Shown piece by piece: positions 46,019 through 56,964 of a stretch of 64,000 nt of DNA (positions are counted from its first letter, which is position 1; every line of letters starts with the position of its first letter). The stretch comes from Plazaster borealis (taxonomy: Eukaryota > Echinodermata > Asteroidea > Forcipulatida > Labidiasteridae). The position numbers and the translations under genes are program-made. The notes beneath the pieces were generated by a model that worked only from the letters and a program-made list of their open reading frames with translations, did not search any database and had not been told where the DNA came from. The stretch is taken from assembly GCA_021014325.1 (NCBI GenBank), contig CM037466.1:14472765-14536764 (forward strand), given 5' to 3'.

Positions 46019-46370
46019 AATTTAAAAGAAAACCAGTAGTATTGTTCAAACATGCAGAATGTGATTGTAATGTGACAAACTAAACCCTTGGCTGTATTAA
46101 GTAGCTAGTAGATAAATAGACAACTATTCTCTGGGTTAAAAGAAAGTGGGTACAGTTCTATGTCGAACTTTTATGCTGCCAAATTGCGTTTAGTTTGCGA
46201 TGATTTTAAGACATTATGGCTTTGGTTGCAAAGTGTTACAGAAATTGGTGAGAGCTAAACCCAGCGAACTAAAAACAGAAGTTCGTAAATACCAGTTCAC
46301 AAAAGGCAGCGTCAAACGTAGAGTTAGTCCTTCAATTTGTGTGTTGCTAATTGCATTCATTGTGTGCACT

Positions 46371-49300
46371 ATGGAATTTGAAACATACCTAACTCTTGGT
46401 AAAACACTAGGTTTGGATGGTAAAGATCTTGTGGAATTTGCACAGAATAGAGAGTTAAAAGCAGAAAAGAAAAGAGACAAAGAGGAATCGCTGAAGCGTG
46501 AACAAATACAGCGCGAAGAAAGGCTTGCCAGAGAAGAACAAGAGCGAGATGAACGCGCAGAAGAGAGGGCGCATGCAAAGGAAATGAAGGAATTTGAATG
46601 GAAAGCCTTACAGCAACAGAAAATATATTCAGGGGAAAAGAGTAATTCTGGGCATGACACACACATCAAGAAACCTAAGCTCCCTTCGTTTAGCGATGGC
46701 CGCGATGATATGGATGCGTATTTAAGACGATTTGAAAGGTTCGCAACAATCGCAAAATGGGCGAAATCAGAATGGGCGCTAGCATTGAGTAGTTTGTTAA
46801 CAGGCAGGGCATTAGAAGTATATTCTCGGTTGCCAGTTGACAAAGCCAGCGAGTACCAAGACCTTAAATCGGCACTTTTGCATCGGTATGAGTTAACAGA
46901 AGAAGGTTTTCGAGTCAAGTTTCGTAGTTCTAGACGTGAAATTGGGGAAACGTTCTCACAGTTTGCTGCTAGGTTGACAAGTTATTTACATCGGTGGGTG
47001 GAATTAGGCGGTGCGACACGAACTTTCGATGGCCTATCTGACTTGCTTTTGCGCGAGCAAATAATTTCAATTTGCGGCAAAGATTTGTCAATGTATTTGA
47101 ATGAACGCAAACCAGACACAGTCGACGATATGACAAAAATAGCAGACCGATACGTAGAGGCCCATCGCAGACTAGAGAGCGAGAAGCCAGTAAGGAAAGC
47201 TATAAATGACAAGTTACTTGGTACACAGGGGGTCGAGCAAAATGCAGGTGTAGATGCTTCAAGGCGCGAGTTTGGCAAAACGCGGAGTCCAGATATGCGT
47301 AACTGCTTTGTATGCGGCGGTAAGGGTCATATTGCTAGGAATTGCAGAAGTAAGTTTCCTAACCAAAACCGAGCAAATTACAAGAAACCACAGGTATCAT
47401 GCGTAGAAGTTGAAACAGACGTCAAAGATCAAATCCAGGAGGTTGCTGCGTGCATGGGGCAAAAATCTTTGCTGTGCGACTGCGCAGGGAAAATTGGCGA
47501 AAATGTAGAACTATCATGCGGTCACTCAATTCCATTGATTAGCGCTGCGTGCACAATGGGGAACAATATGCCGGTCAAAGAGGGTCGATTAGGAGATAAG
47601 CGCGTTAGTGTGCTTAGGGATAGCGGGTGTAGCACCATAGTTGTTAGACTTGACTTAGTCGAAGACCATCAGTTTCTTAAGACTAAGCAGAAATGTTTAC
47701 TTCTTGATCGTACGGCACGTAGTCTTCCTGTCGCGCGCATATCAATAGACTCCCCATACTTCGTAGGCACGGTAGATGCATTATGCATGACGAACACTCT
47801 GTATGACATAGTGATAGGCAATGTTAGCAACGCTCGAGAACCAAAAGATCCTGATCCGGATTGGGTACCTCAAACTATAAACTCTGAGACCATTCGTGAC
47901 GATAGCCATGCGTTAACTACTCAAGCAGCTGCAGTTGAAACTAGAGCCGGGAAGATTAAGAAAGCGACAAACCTTCGCCCACTCAAAGTTCCTCAAGCGG
48001 AAAGTTTTACCGAAACGCGCACGGATATTCAGAAAGCGCAACGCAAAGACCCAACTTTGAATAGGTTATGGAAGTTCGCCGAGGATGGTCAAACGCGTTT
48101 CTCTGGGAAAGAAAACGAGGCGAAATTTCTAATTTCTGATGAACTTCTCTTCCGCGAGTTTCAGTCTCCCTCTGTAGAACACGGCCGAGTTTTCAATCAG
48201 TTAGTTGTGCCACAGAATCTGCGACCTAAGGTGCTCAAGCTCGCTCACGACTCAACCATGTCCGGTCACCTCGGAATTAAGAAGACCACAGATCGAATAC
48301 GTGCAAACTTTTATTGGCCCGGCTGCCAAGGCGACATTCGTAGGTACTGCATTTCATGCGATATCTGTCAGCGAACGGTAGCAAAAGGTAGTGTACGTAA
48401 GGTTCCGCTAGGTCGAATGCCACTCATTGATACGCCGTTCAGACGAGTTGCGGTAGATCTCGTTGGCCCTATACAACTCGTGACAGACCGCGGTAATAGA
48501 TACATTTTGACTCTTGTTGACTACGCCACCCGTTATCCCGAAGCGGTAGCTCTCTCCCGAATAGAAACCGAACGCGTAGCCGAGGCATTGTTTGAAATAT
48601 TCTCGCGCATGGGCGTACCTCACGAAATCCTATCCGATATGGGGAGCCAGTTTACGGCAGATTTGATGAAAGAAGTAGGTAGGCTGATGTCGTTGAAACA
48701 ATTACACACCACGCCATATCATCCCATTTGTAATGGATTAGTCGAGAAATTCAACGGGACATTAAAACGTATGTTACGTAGAATGTGCAACGAACGTCCT
48801 CGTGACTGGGATCGTTATATTCCCGCACTACTCTTCGCGTATCGCGAATCACCACAAGAAAGCTTGGGCTACTCACCGTTCCAACTTATCTATGGTCATA
48901 CAGTTCGGGGTCCATTAACCATTCTGAAAGAATTATGGACAGGGAATGCACCAGAAGAGGTCAAAACAACTTACCAATATGTCATCGACCTACAAGAACG
49001 CCTCGAAACGACGTGTAAACTCGCACGCGAAGAACTTGCCAAGTCTAGTACTCGCTACAGAAAATACTACGACACCCGAACGAAAGATAGAACATTTCAA
49101 GTAGGCGACCAAGCTTTAATCCTCATGCCCACTGATAACAACAAGTTGCTAATGCAATGGAAAGGGCCGTTTGATGTAGTTAGGAAAGTAGCACAGAACG
49201 ATTACTGCCTCGAAATGAAAGATAAGCAGCGTACGTTCCACGCAAACTTGCTGAAGAAGTACATAGCCCGGTCAGACATTAGAAATCAAGAAGAGCCAGA

Positions 49301-50126
49301 AGTCATACACGCCGCAGCGAGCCTTAGACACCTTACATCTAGTGTCATTGATGATGAAAACGAAGAAGGGTTGATGGAAGTCAAGTTGTTTCCAATCGAA
49401 CAAACTGAGATGTACACAGATGTAAACGTATGCGAAAATAGAACTGAACAACAGAAGCAGCAAATTAACACAATGCTAGAAATGTATTCTGATGTCCTCA
49501 CTGATGTTCCAGGTCACACTGAACTCATGCAGCACAGTGTGGAGCTAACCACAAATCATGCGATTTATTCCAAGGCATACCCAGTTCCATTTGCAACTCA
49601 GGAAATAGTCAAAACGGAATTAAGTTCAATGCTCAAACTTGGTGTGATCGAACGCTCAGAATCTAAGTATGCGTCACCTATAGTACTGGTCAAAAAGAAA
49701 GACGGCTCAATTAGATTTTGTGTTGATTATCGGAAAATGAACAGAGTCACCATTTTCGACCCAGAACCCATTCCACAGGCTGATCATCTCATGGCTCAAG
49801 TCGCGACTGCGAAATTCTTCACCAAATTAGACTTAACGAAAGGGTATTGGCAAATACCTATCGCCGAATCGGATAAAGAGAAAACTGCGTTCATTACATC
49901 CGAAGGGTTATATCAATTCACAGTCTTACCATTCGGTATGGTAAACGCGCCAGCCACGTTCACACGCATGATGCGCAAGCTTCTTGAGAAACAACCAAAT
50001 GTTATAAGTTACATTGATGACATTCTGATTTACACGGATACCTGGCAACAACACATGCGTACAGTAGACCAAGTTTTGAACGTCTGCGTAACGCGCAACT
50101 TACGGCAAAACCTTCAAAGTGCATGA
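46371..50126 (+). CDS. Gag-protease-integrase-RT polyprotein, frameshifted within RT
   Basis: The frame is open from 46200; I prefer the ATG at 46371 (MEFETYLTLG) because related Gags begin this way. Numbering from 46200: charged coiled-coil region about 80-140; CCHC zinc knuckle C369, C372, H377, C382; protease motif DSG at 474-476; integrase zinc finger H683, H690, C720, C723; integrase core D753, D813, E849 (D,D35E); a GPF-type module near 990; reverse transcriptase from about 1100 with FCVDYRKMN and YIDD at 1271-1274. The frame ends at 50126 after a 1-base loss shortly before, so RT loses its end and RNase H is out of frame. The product packages and copies the element's RNA and integrates the cDNA. 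This copy is probably not autonomous as written. Confidence 0.9.
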   Translation: MEFETYLTLGKTLGLDGKDLVEFAQNRELKAEKKRDKEESLKREQIQREERLAREEQERDERAEERAHAKEMKEFEWKALQQQKIYSGEKSNSGHDTHIKKPKLPSFSDGRDDMDAYLRRFERFATIAKWAKSEWALALSSLLTGRALEVYSRLPVDKASEYQDLKSALLHRYELTEEGFRVKFRSSRREIGETFSQFAARLTSYLHRWVELGGATRTFDGLSDLLLREQIISICGKDLSMYLNERKPDTVDDMTKIADRYVEAHRRLESEKPVRKAINDKLLGTQGVEQNAGVDASRREFGKTRSPDMRNCFVCGGKGHIARNCRSKFPNQNRANYKKPQVSCVEVETDVKDQIQEVAACMGQKSLLCDCAGKIGENVELSCGHSIPLISAACTMGNNMPVKEGRLGDKRVSVLRDSGCSTIVVRLDLVEDHQFLKTKQKCLLLDRTARSLPVARISIDSPYFVGTVDALCMTNTLYDIVIGNVSNAREPKDPDPDWVPQTINSETIRDDSHALTTQAAAVETRAGKIKKATNLRPLKVPQAESFTETRTDIQKAQRKDPTLNRLWKFAEDGQTRFSGKENEAKFLISDELLFREFQSPSVEHGRVFNQLVVPQNLRPKVLKLAHDSTMSGHLGIKKTTDRIRANFYWPGCQGDIRRYCISCDICQRTVAKGSVRKVPLGRMPLIDTPFRRVAVDLVGPIQLVTDRGNRYILTLVDYATRYPEAVALSRIETERVAEALFEIFSRMGVPHEILSDMGSQFTADLMKEVGRLMSLKQLHTTPYHPICNGLVEKFNGTLKRMLRRMCNERPRDWDRYIPALLFAYRESPQESLGYSPFQLIYGHTVRGPLTILKELWTGNAPEEVKTTYQYVIDLQERLETTCKLAREELAKSSTRYRKYYDTRTKDRTFQVGDQALILMPTDNNKLLMQWKGPFDVVRKVAQNDYCLEMKDKQRTFHANLLKKYIARSDIRNQEEPEVIHAAASLRHLTSSVIDDENEEGLMEVKLFPIEQTEMYTDVNVCENRTEQQKQQINTMLEMYSDVLTDVPGHTELMQHSVELTTNHAIYSKAYPVPFATQEIVKTELSSMLKLGVIERSESKYASPIVLVKKKDGSIRFCVDYRKMNRVTIFDPEPIPQADHLMAQVATAKFFTKLDLTKGYWQIPIAESDKEKTAFITSEGLYQFTVLPFGMVNAPATFTRMMRKLLEKQPNVISYIDDILIYTDTWQQHMRTVDQVLNVCVTRNLRQNLQSA

Positions 50127-50821
50127 TGGCTTACGATTCATTAGAGTTTTAGGACACGTGGTAGGAGACGGTTTACTCAAACCCCAACCAGAGAAAGTCA
50201 CAAAAATCATGAATGCGTCACGCCCACGTACTAAGAAAGAAGTAAGATCATTCATGGGGCTGGTAAACTACTATCGGAAATTTATACCGAACTTTGCCGC
50301 CATTGCTGTGCCGATTACGGATCTAACCAAAAGGGAAATTCTAACACAGTAGACTGGAAAGAGCCACAAGAGCATGCATTTGACACACTCAAAAACGACT
50401 CTCTGCTTCACCTATATTGCGCTTGCCTGACCATGAAAAGGGTATATTCTCAGAACTGACGCCTCTGATATTGGCATTGGGGCTGTTCTCATGCAACAAG
50501 AGGGGACACTTTGTTTCCAATTTGCTATGCAAGCCGAAATTGCTACCAAGAGAGCGAGCTTACGCAACTATTGAGCGTGAATGCCTAGCGTTGGTATGGG
50601 CAATAGCTAAGTTCCACATGTACCTTTATGGGAAGGAGTTTTTGTTAGAAACTGACCACCATCCTTTGGTCTATCTAACCACAGCCAAGGTTAATAATAG
50701 TAGAGTAATGAGATGGGCATTAAGTCTCCAGCAGTACAGGTTCACTATTAAGGCAATAAAAGGTAGTGATAACCTTGGAGCGGATTTTCTGAGTAGATGT
50801 CCAGTGGATGACAACATGTAG
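50119..50821 (+). pseudogene. RT C-terminal end and RNase H remnant
   Basis: Continuation of pol in shifted frames. 50119-50352 encodes the RT thumb-like part (FMGLVNYYRKFIPNF). Further shifts lie near 50335 and 50440-50520. 50530-50821 encodes an RNase H part with ERECLALVWA, TDHHPLVYL and DFLSR. At least three single-base indels break this region, whereas the preceding 3.9 kb is clean. Confidence 0.85.
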
Positions 50822-50974
50822 AGTTGTTGAGTAACATGTTGATGACAACGTTTCAGTTGTAATGTGTAATAATTAGCGATGTAAATATAACAAGATGTGT
50901 GATATACTATGGTAGACGGAGATGTCAATCACCATAAGAATGATGTGTTTAAAAGTATTGTAAAGTAATTCTCT

Positions 50975-50988
50975 TGAGATGGGAGACG
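50975..50988 (+). promoter_or_regulatory. Polypurine tract
   Basis: GAGATGGGAGACG lies directly before the 3' LTR, the expected place for the plus-strand primer. Confidence 0.7.
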
Positions 50989-51921
50989 TGTCACGGAGTG
51001 ATATAAGTTTTTTTTTAAAGAATTACCTTAGTTTCCGCAGTTTGCTTGCAGTTGTATATTATTTGAGAGTAACAATAATTTAAAGGGGGATGGCCAGAGC
51101 GCCACACAATTATGACGTAACATTTCCTTTGAACGTATACGAGTTTGTTAGGGTATAAGGTTACCAAACTTTCTAGAGATTTAAAGATTCTGATTGGTTA
51201 ATATGGAGTCGTACCAATAGTTCTTTTGTGGTTGAGATTTGGAATGTGGGATAGTCACGAGATCTGGTCGCGGGAAGTTTAGGCTCTTTTTGCGGGAGTA
51301 AATTTCTGGGTGTGTCACTGTCCGTCTGGGATTCCCGAGGAGAGGACCGTCTGTCAGCCTCGATGATTTGATATTGAGTTATTGAGAACTCAATTGAACT
51401 TAACAGCATGAAGGGTTATTGAGAACTCTTAAGTCTTTTATAGACACAGTTTTCGCTGCTAAGATTTAAGACACTTGTGGACGTCGGACACTCAGAAATG
51501 TTGCTAACGACCAGACAGTAAAACCAGGATCGTCAGAACGACCTGGTTTTCCCGTAAGGGTGAACACACACCACTGAAGTTGTGCTATGTTGGAGGGTTG
51601 ACGTGCGGCGGGGCACAGCAAGACCCACGGCGGGGCTAACCACTCTGTAGACGGGGACTGGCATAGAGCAAGAGAGAGAGAGAGAGACTAGAGAGAGAGA
51701 CGCGGACTATTTACCGTAAACCGGAATCACCAAACTTTGAGTTATTCCTAAGAGCATTACGTTAACTAATTGTTGGTGAACATTTAAACTCATGTAATTG
51801 TAAATAAATTTGTACATTTTTGTTAACATAAACTGAACTTGTCTTTGCATTCTTATTCTGTTTTGAACAACCTACTGAAGGTCATGGCCGCCGAGGTCGG
51901 GGATCGACTCGGGGTGTGACA
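50989..51921 (+). repeat. 3' LTR
   Basis: 933 bp, near-identical partner of 45067-45999, followed by target duplication ATACC at 51922-51926. Confidence 0.95.
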
Positions 51922-51926
51922 ATACC

Positions 51927-52575
51927 TCAGGGGAGCTGAAGGTAGGAATTTATATTCCTCTTAAAGCAGTCTAGATTGTGGGATGGAGGGAAACATGCAT
52001 GCACCAGAAAAGGTGTTCCAAAGAGATGCAGTACGTGGAATGAAGCTGTTGAAATGGCTCTTCGCTCTACATCTCAGCAAATCAAGAGTGTATGGGTGAG
52101 AACAAGCAGAAAGCCTGGTTTCACGCTAAAACATCCCGATAGGAGGAACCAGGAGGAACTAGGAGGAACCAGTGTCTAAACACTGCCAAAGCTCAGTAAG
52201 GAACTAATGTGACAAACAATGATTGATGCTTTTTGTTTTACACATAAGCAGACTCTTTATTAAAAAAACAAAAAACAAGAATTTAAAACATGTACCAAAT
52301 ATATTGTTTTCTTGCAGCTTTTAATATTTCGTTGATATGTAAGCAATGACAAATTTGAGTGAAACAACATACGCGTTTTATGTTGTGTACTATATTATAG
52401 TCTGATAGATTAATAATTTTCATGTGTATTGATAATGTTACACGAGGCAATTTATTGGCAACCGTTTCCAAGAAATTTCCGAGAAAATAATCACTTTCAA
52501 AATTTCACCTTTTTTTCACAAGTTCTTAAAAAATTCAACTTTGTTTCTTTGAGATAGTCGGAGTCTTTAATACTT
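51927..52575. other. Resumed array unit 3, ending near 52575
   Basis: Matches 18056-18920 with internal deletions, for example the GGTCGGACAC...segment after 52165 is lost. Beyond about 52575 no similarity to units 1 or 2 is visible, so the spacer, B gene and following A gene of unit 3 are missing. No gene here. Confidence 0.6.
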
Positions 52576-53477
52576 ACTGGTTTAAATATCATTATAACAA
52601 CCGACCACAAATAGATATCTGTGTTTTCAGAGAATTCCAAGTGTCTGAAACTGTCGTTGTATTTATATCAGCCCTCACAGAATCATCAAAAAATCGTCAC
52701 CAAAGAGAAGAAACAAGTGCTTTTTAATGCAAATACCGGTTACCCACCTATAGTTGTGAACCCGCATTGTTGTGTTGTGAACTCACATTGTCTAGTTTGC
52801 AAGAGAGTTATTGTTGTTACTTTTCTTCATTTTAAGGCACTGTCTAGTTTGTAAGAGGGTGTTTTTATTACTTTTCCTCTTCTTACGGCACGCTATACAT
52901 ATTTTAGATTCGTCATTCAATCATCTTTTAGAGATTCATAGATGAATTAATCTGGACTTCTAACACTATACTTTCCGTGAAACACCAATGATTGATACAC
53001 CACCACCATGGTAGATCATTTTAACCCAATATCAAAACAGAAACAAGATCCAGGTATCGAAACAAACTTCCTACGCAAAAAATCCCCCACAGTTGTATAA
53101 CATCACAGGCTTAGTTTGCACATTATATACCGTACTTAGTACTCAAACGGCATTTTCTCTAAGGGCAGTTCCCTGTCATATGCACCTTTCTTTTAATGAG
53201 TATTGTTCGGATCACGCTTACTTTGTTAACGCTGTACTTGCGCATAATCAATTTGAGGCCAAAACTTTGTGCTTCAAATATTTTATTACCGCTAGACAGT
53301 CAGGCGGGCTTGTCGCGGGACCTGTGTGCTCAATCTGTCACCGGTCTGGCCCGATTATCTCAATAATGAATAACATTGTCCTTAAGAAATAATGATTTTT
53401 AAAGGGTTTTTAGTATACACAAACTGTTTTCTTCGAGTTGTTTTTTCCCCACGAATTTCCTGGGAACAAACCAACTG
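52576..53477. other. Intergenic, nothing recognised
   Basis: AT-rich sequence with a short imperfect duplication around TAGTTTGCAAGAGAG/TAGTTTGTAAGAGGG (52791 and 52843). A 99-codon open frame at 53093 shows no domain. Confidence 0.3.
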
Positions 53478-53905
53478 TGTACACTCTAAAACTCCGAGTC
53501 AGAATTGACCCGGATTCAGGGTAGGGTGCCTGACCATTCTCTGGGTCAGGCTGACCCGGAAACTGGTCAATTTGACCAATTTGTAGGTCATAATTATTGA
53601 CACAGATTCCGGGTCATACTTACCGCAGAAATGGGTCAGGCCCTACGAGATCCGGATCCAGGTCAATTCTAGACTTGACTCAAGTCCCAATTCCGTGCCA
53701 TCGCCATAAAATTATTGTTTTGTGATGGTCTGCATTCCCCAACCTGTTCCGCACGCGGAACCACATTTTGACGTCGAGCGCGCACTGTACGGCTTGTGTG
53801 CTAGTTGGCGCGATATGCTTGGGGACCTCTCGCACGAGAACGGGACTTGAATCAAGTCTAGGTCAATTCTGACCCAGGTGATTTTAGGGGGTAACTGAGT
53901 GTGTC
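53478..53905. mobile_element. MITE with ACACTCTAAAA ends
   Basis: Begins ACACTCTAAAACTCCGAGTC and ends near GGTAACTGAGTGTGT. Internal matching arms TCAGAATTGACCCGG and AGGTCAATTCTGACCCAGG, and GACTTGACTCAAGTC against GACTTGAATCAAGTC, give an inverted-repeat structure. Noncoding. Confidence 0.55.
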
Positions 53906-54499
53906 TGGCCGCAAGGACTTTGACCTCTGCCTACCCTAAGCCCGCGGTTTGAAATTTTAATTTTATTAAATGAAGGTCATATAATATGCTACAGGCAAAC
54001 CTGAAGGGGGTGTTTATCATTAAATTTTAGAACAATGTGATTAATAATGAACGTCTACCATGCTGCATGAAAAGGCTCCCTGTTTGGAATAGAATGTGCC
54101 ACATCTGTGTATTGAGAGAGTTGCGACATGGAGGGACCAGTTCTCTTTGGTCACGTGGTTGGTTAACTCCATTTTCAGTCAAAATGTAGCATAACCAAAT
54201 GTGCAGTCTAGTCTGGCACCCTACGTGTGCAAATGGCTTCTTATCGTAAGTTGTCTCAACTCTCTCAATACTCTTTCACGTTTCAAACTGGATTTAAGCC
54301 AATATTATCTATTAATATTGGTAAAACAAGTTTTATGCTAGCAGCATGTAGACTGATATTGGACTCTGTCATATTGATATGAATTAATTGTTAAACTCCT
54401 TGAATGAAGAGGCCTTGACGACCTCGCAAGCTACGTTTTTGACAACACTAGACTCTGAAAAGGTAGCTAACCAATTAAGTTATAAGTTTTATTTTATTT

Positions 54500-55380
54500 A
54501 GCAACACAGTTTCATGTCTTTTTCAGAATATTTTGTTTGATAATTCACCAATTATTCAAACCGACTCTATGACATTTATAGGCATGTTTATTGATGCTAA
54601 ACTAGCTTGGAGTCTACATATCAAGTACTTTTGTAAACTAATACATAATGTATGTAAAGCGCATTGAGAGTTCTCCCAGAACTGAAATGCGCTCTATAAG
54701 AACGTCATATTATTATTATTATTATTACAACATTTATAGGCATGTTTATTGATGCTAAACTAGCTTGGAGTCTACATATCAAGTACTTTTGTAAACTAAT
54801 ACAACATTTATAGGCATGTTTATTGATGCTAAACTAGCTTGGAGTCTACATATCAATTACTTTTGTAAACTAATATCTAGAAACATAGGCATTATTAATA
54901 AACTGAAACATGTCTTTCCTTCAGAAGATTTTACTTAAAATGTACAATATATACTTTAATTGTATCCCATATTACCATGGTATACTTGCCTGGGATAATG
55001 CTCATCTTGTAAACATAATTTTTTATTTTACAAAAACGGGCACTGAGAATTATTGATCATGCAGACTTTAGAGCTCACTCAAATCTATTATTCATCAGAT
55101 ATAAGACTCTTAAAGTCAATGATATTTATTGACCTCAATTGGTAGTTTTTATGTATCAGTTCTTTAAACATGAATAACCTAATTATTTTCAATCTCTGTT
55201 CATTTCAAATGACTTTGTTCATCAACATTACTAGACACACCAGTGACATCCATATCTCTTATATACGTACTTCGTTTGCCCAAAAGGGGATTCGTTATCA
55301 AGGTCCTAAGTTTTGGAACTCTTTAAATATGGACATTAAATGCTTTAACAGTCGTTATACTTATTAAAGCAAAAATTGAA
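54500..55380 (+). pseudogene. Degenerate non-LTR retrotransposon (LINE) 3' fragment
   Basis: Shifted frames read FIDAKLAWSLHIKYFCK, then a stretch like IGIINKLKHVFPSE, then LRIIDHADFRAHSN, and finally GIRYQGPKFWNSLN near 55295, the typical C-terminal end of CR1/L2/Rex-like reverse transcriptases. Many stops and shifts. A 75-bp part (GGCATGTTTATTGATGCTAA) occurs three times, at about 54568, 54729 and 54807, and a SINE-like tail with TATTATTATT lies between the first two. Confidence 0.7.
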
Positions 55381-55778
55381 GTGTATTTTACGGGGAAAAT
55401 ACGATACAAATAGTTGACTTGATTTAATTTTTAACTCAAGTAATTTTTACTATTTGCTACATTCTTATAATTCCCTCTGCCGGTTGATCATCGTGAACAA
55501 TACTTTACTGCTGTGCAGTAGGCCTACGTCTTTGTCTTATTGTCCGAGTCCTTGTTGTTTGTGTACCTTATTTATGTTCAATTAGTGTGTAATATACTAA
55601 GCTATGATTTTGCATGTAATTAATACGTTTAAGCTATACACGCCATGGGGGTCGCTACTCAACAAGCTCTGCTTTTTGGAGACCCCACCACTTAATCACC
55701 TTTATTCTATCCCTATTATTATGTATTGTTGATTGATTGAGTGGAAACAAAAGCATTACAAGTTGAGGGTTAACGCAT

Positions 55779-55804
55779 AATTTGTGCGCCGCGGCGCACA
55801 AATT
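55779..55804. repeat. 26-bp perfect palindrome
   Basis: AATTTGTGCGCCG followed directly by its exact reverse complement. It lies just ahead of the SINE. Confidence 0.9.
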
Positions 55805-55837
55805 CTGCAGTGTAAGCAAAGAAAACTTTATAGGGTG

Positions 55838-55978
55838 TGTGGAGGATGAGCGGTTTTAAGAGCACCGAACTCAAGCTCTGATCAGCAGAGTGTGGGTTCG
55901 AGTCCCGGTTTTGACACTTGCGTACTTGAGCAAGACACTTAATTTAACCATTATTGCCAGTGTCATTCGGATGGGACA
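55838..55978 (+). repeat. tRNA-derived SINE (V-SINE-like), left part
   Basis: Contains an A-box-like GAGCGGTTTTAAG and a B box GGGTTCGAGTCCCGG, followed by TTGAGCAAGACACTTAA, resembling the conserved central domain of V-SINEs. It continues at 56845 after a MITE inserted at TTAA. Confidence 0.75.
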
Positions 55979-56844
55979 TTAAAGGGACACGTTGCCTTCG
56001 GGTTGGGCGCTGTTGGGCGCTTTTGGGCTATAACAAGCGTTTGATGTATAATGAGCACGGTCGGAAAGATGTTTAAAAAGTAGAATATAATTATCCACAC
56101 AAATGTGCCTTAGAAATGCTTCGCTTTTGCTCACTTTCGCGAAACAAAACGCTCCGCCATTTATGGGAGTCAAGATTTTGACTCCCATAAATGGCGGACA
56201 AATTCTATTAGTCTTATTTCCAGTCGCAGCTGTTGAACTACGACTGAGCAATTATTTTATTAAAAATGTTACGATTACCATCTGTTTATTGTATTCCAAT
56301 AAATATCCAACACCGAGCTGAATCTAGCACAGTATTGGGCCCGATATAGCCAGCCGGCGATTAGAACACATGCAGTACAGGGAGGTAAACCAAATGTGAT
56401 AGTTTGTCTCCTCCCTGTACTGCATGTGTTCTAATATTCTGAATATGCGGCTGGCCGTTCCGCAAATACGCGGCTGGATATTTCGGACCCAATACTGAGC
56501 TAGCTTTAGCTCGGTTTACAAGTTGCGAGCGAAGTTGTTTTCATCTGACCATAGAGCAAGGAGATCTGACTGGTTTACCAGGCCACTGACTACGGCACTA
56601 GCGTAACGACTGTTCGTCGCGCATTTTGCCCATTACATGGACGGTGGTATTTACGGCTGGAAATACGTATACGTTTCGCGGGGCAGATCTCGGGGTCAGA
56701 GGGCAATGTTTGTTTGTTTTAATCACCATTCACTAATTATAACACATTAAAGGCATGTTATTGCTCGAACAACTCTTAATAAGGATATGGAACACTTCCA
56801 AACAGCAAAATTTCTTGAGATTTTAAGGCAACGTGTTCCTTTAA
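55979..56844. mobile_element. TTAA-flanked MITE inside the SINE, with nested foldbacks
   Basis: Starts TTAAAGGGACACGTTGCCTT and ends AAGGCAACGTGTTCCTTTAA, the same termini as 893-1212. It holds a hairpin CCGCCATTTATGGGAGTCAA...its complement (56156-56199) and a second foldback at about 56330-56502 with arms AACACATGCAGTACAGGGAGG and CCTCCCTGTACTGCATGTGTT. Joining the flanks restores a continuous SINE (GGGACATTAAGCCGTATGTC). Confidence 0.8.
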
Positions 56845-56960
56845 GCCGTATGTCCCGTGTACTAGGATTGGTAGTGCACGTACAAGAACCTAGAACACTT
56901 ATCGTGGAAGAGTAGGGGTTAACCCCGGTGTTTCTGGTTCACATAACAAGCACCCTTATT
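56845..56960 (+). repeat. V-SINE-like element, right part
   Basis: GCCGTATGTCCCGTGTACTAG and onward match the expected continuation of the SINE at 55838-55978. Confidence 0.65.
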
Positions 56961-56964
56961 CACA

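Larger units (their letters stand above)
45067..51921 (+). mobile_element. Ty3/gypsy LTR retrotransposon, Gmr1-like pol order
   Basis: A 6855-bp element with 933-bp LTRs, TG...CA termini (TGTCAC/GTGACA), a tRNA-Pro primer site, a purine tract and a 5-bp target duplication. The coding order is Gag, protease, integrase, reverse transcriptase, RNase H. Gypsy-type sequence with integrase ahead of RT is the hallmark of the Gmr1 group of deuterostome elements. I see no envelope gene. It inserted in array unit 3 after the unit duplicated, because units 1 and 2 have the empty site. Confidence 0.93.

Noticed and set aside
45067..51921. Possible endogenous retrovirus or murine leukaemia virus contamination, suggested by the tRNA-Pro primer site
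   Set aside because: Domain order and sequences are Ty3/gypsy Gmr1-like, no envelope gene is present, and host target duplication matches the empty sites in units 1 and 2.
55838..55925. Possible tRNA gene (A and B box)
   Set aside because: Followed by the V-SINE-like TTGAGCAAGACACTTAA domain, and the cloverleaf does not close; it is a tRNA-derived SINE.
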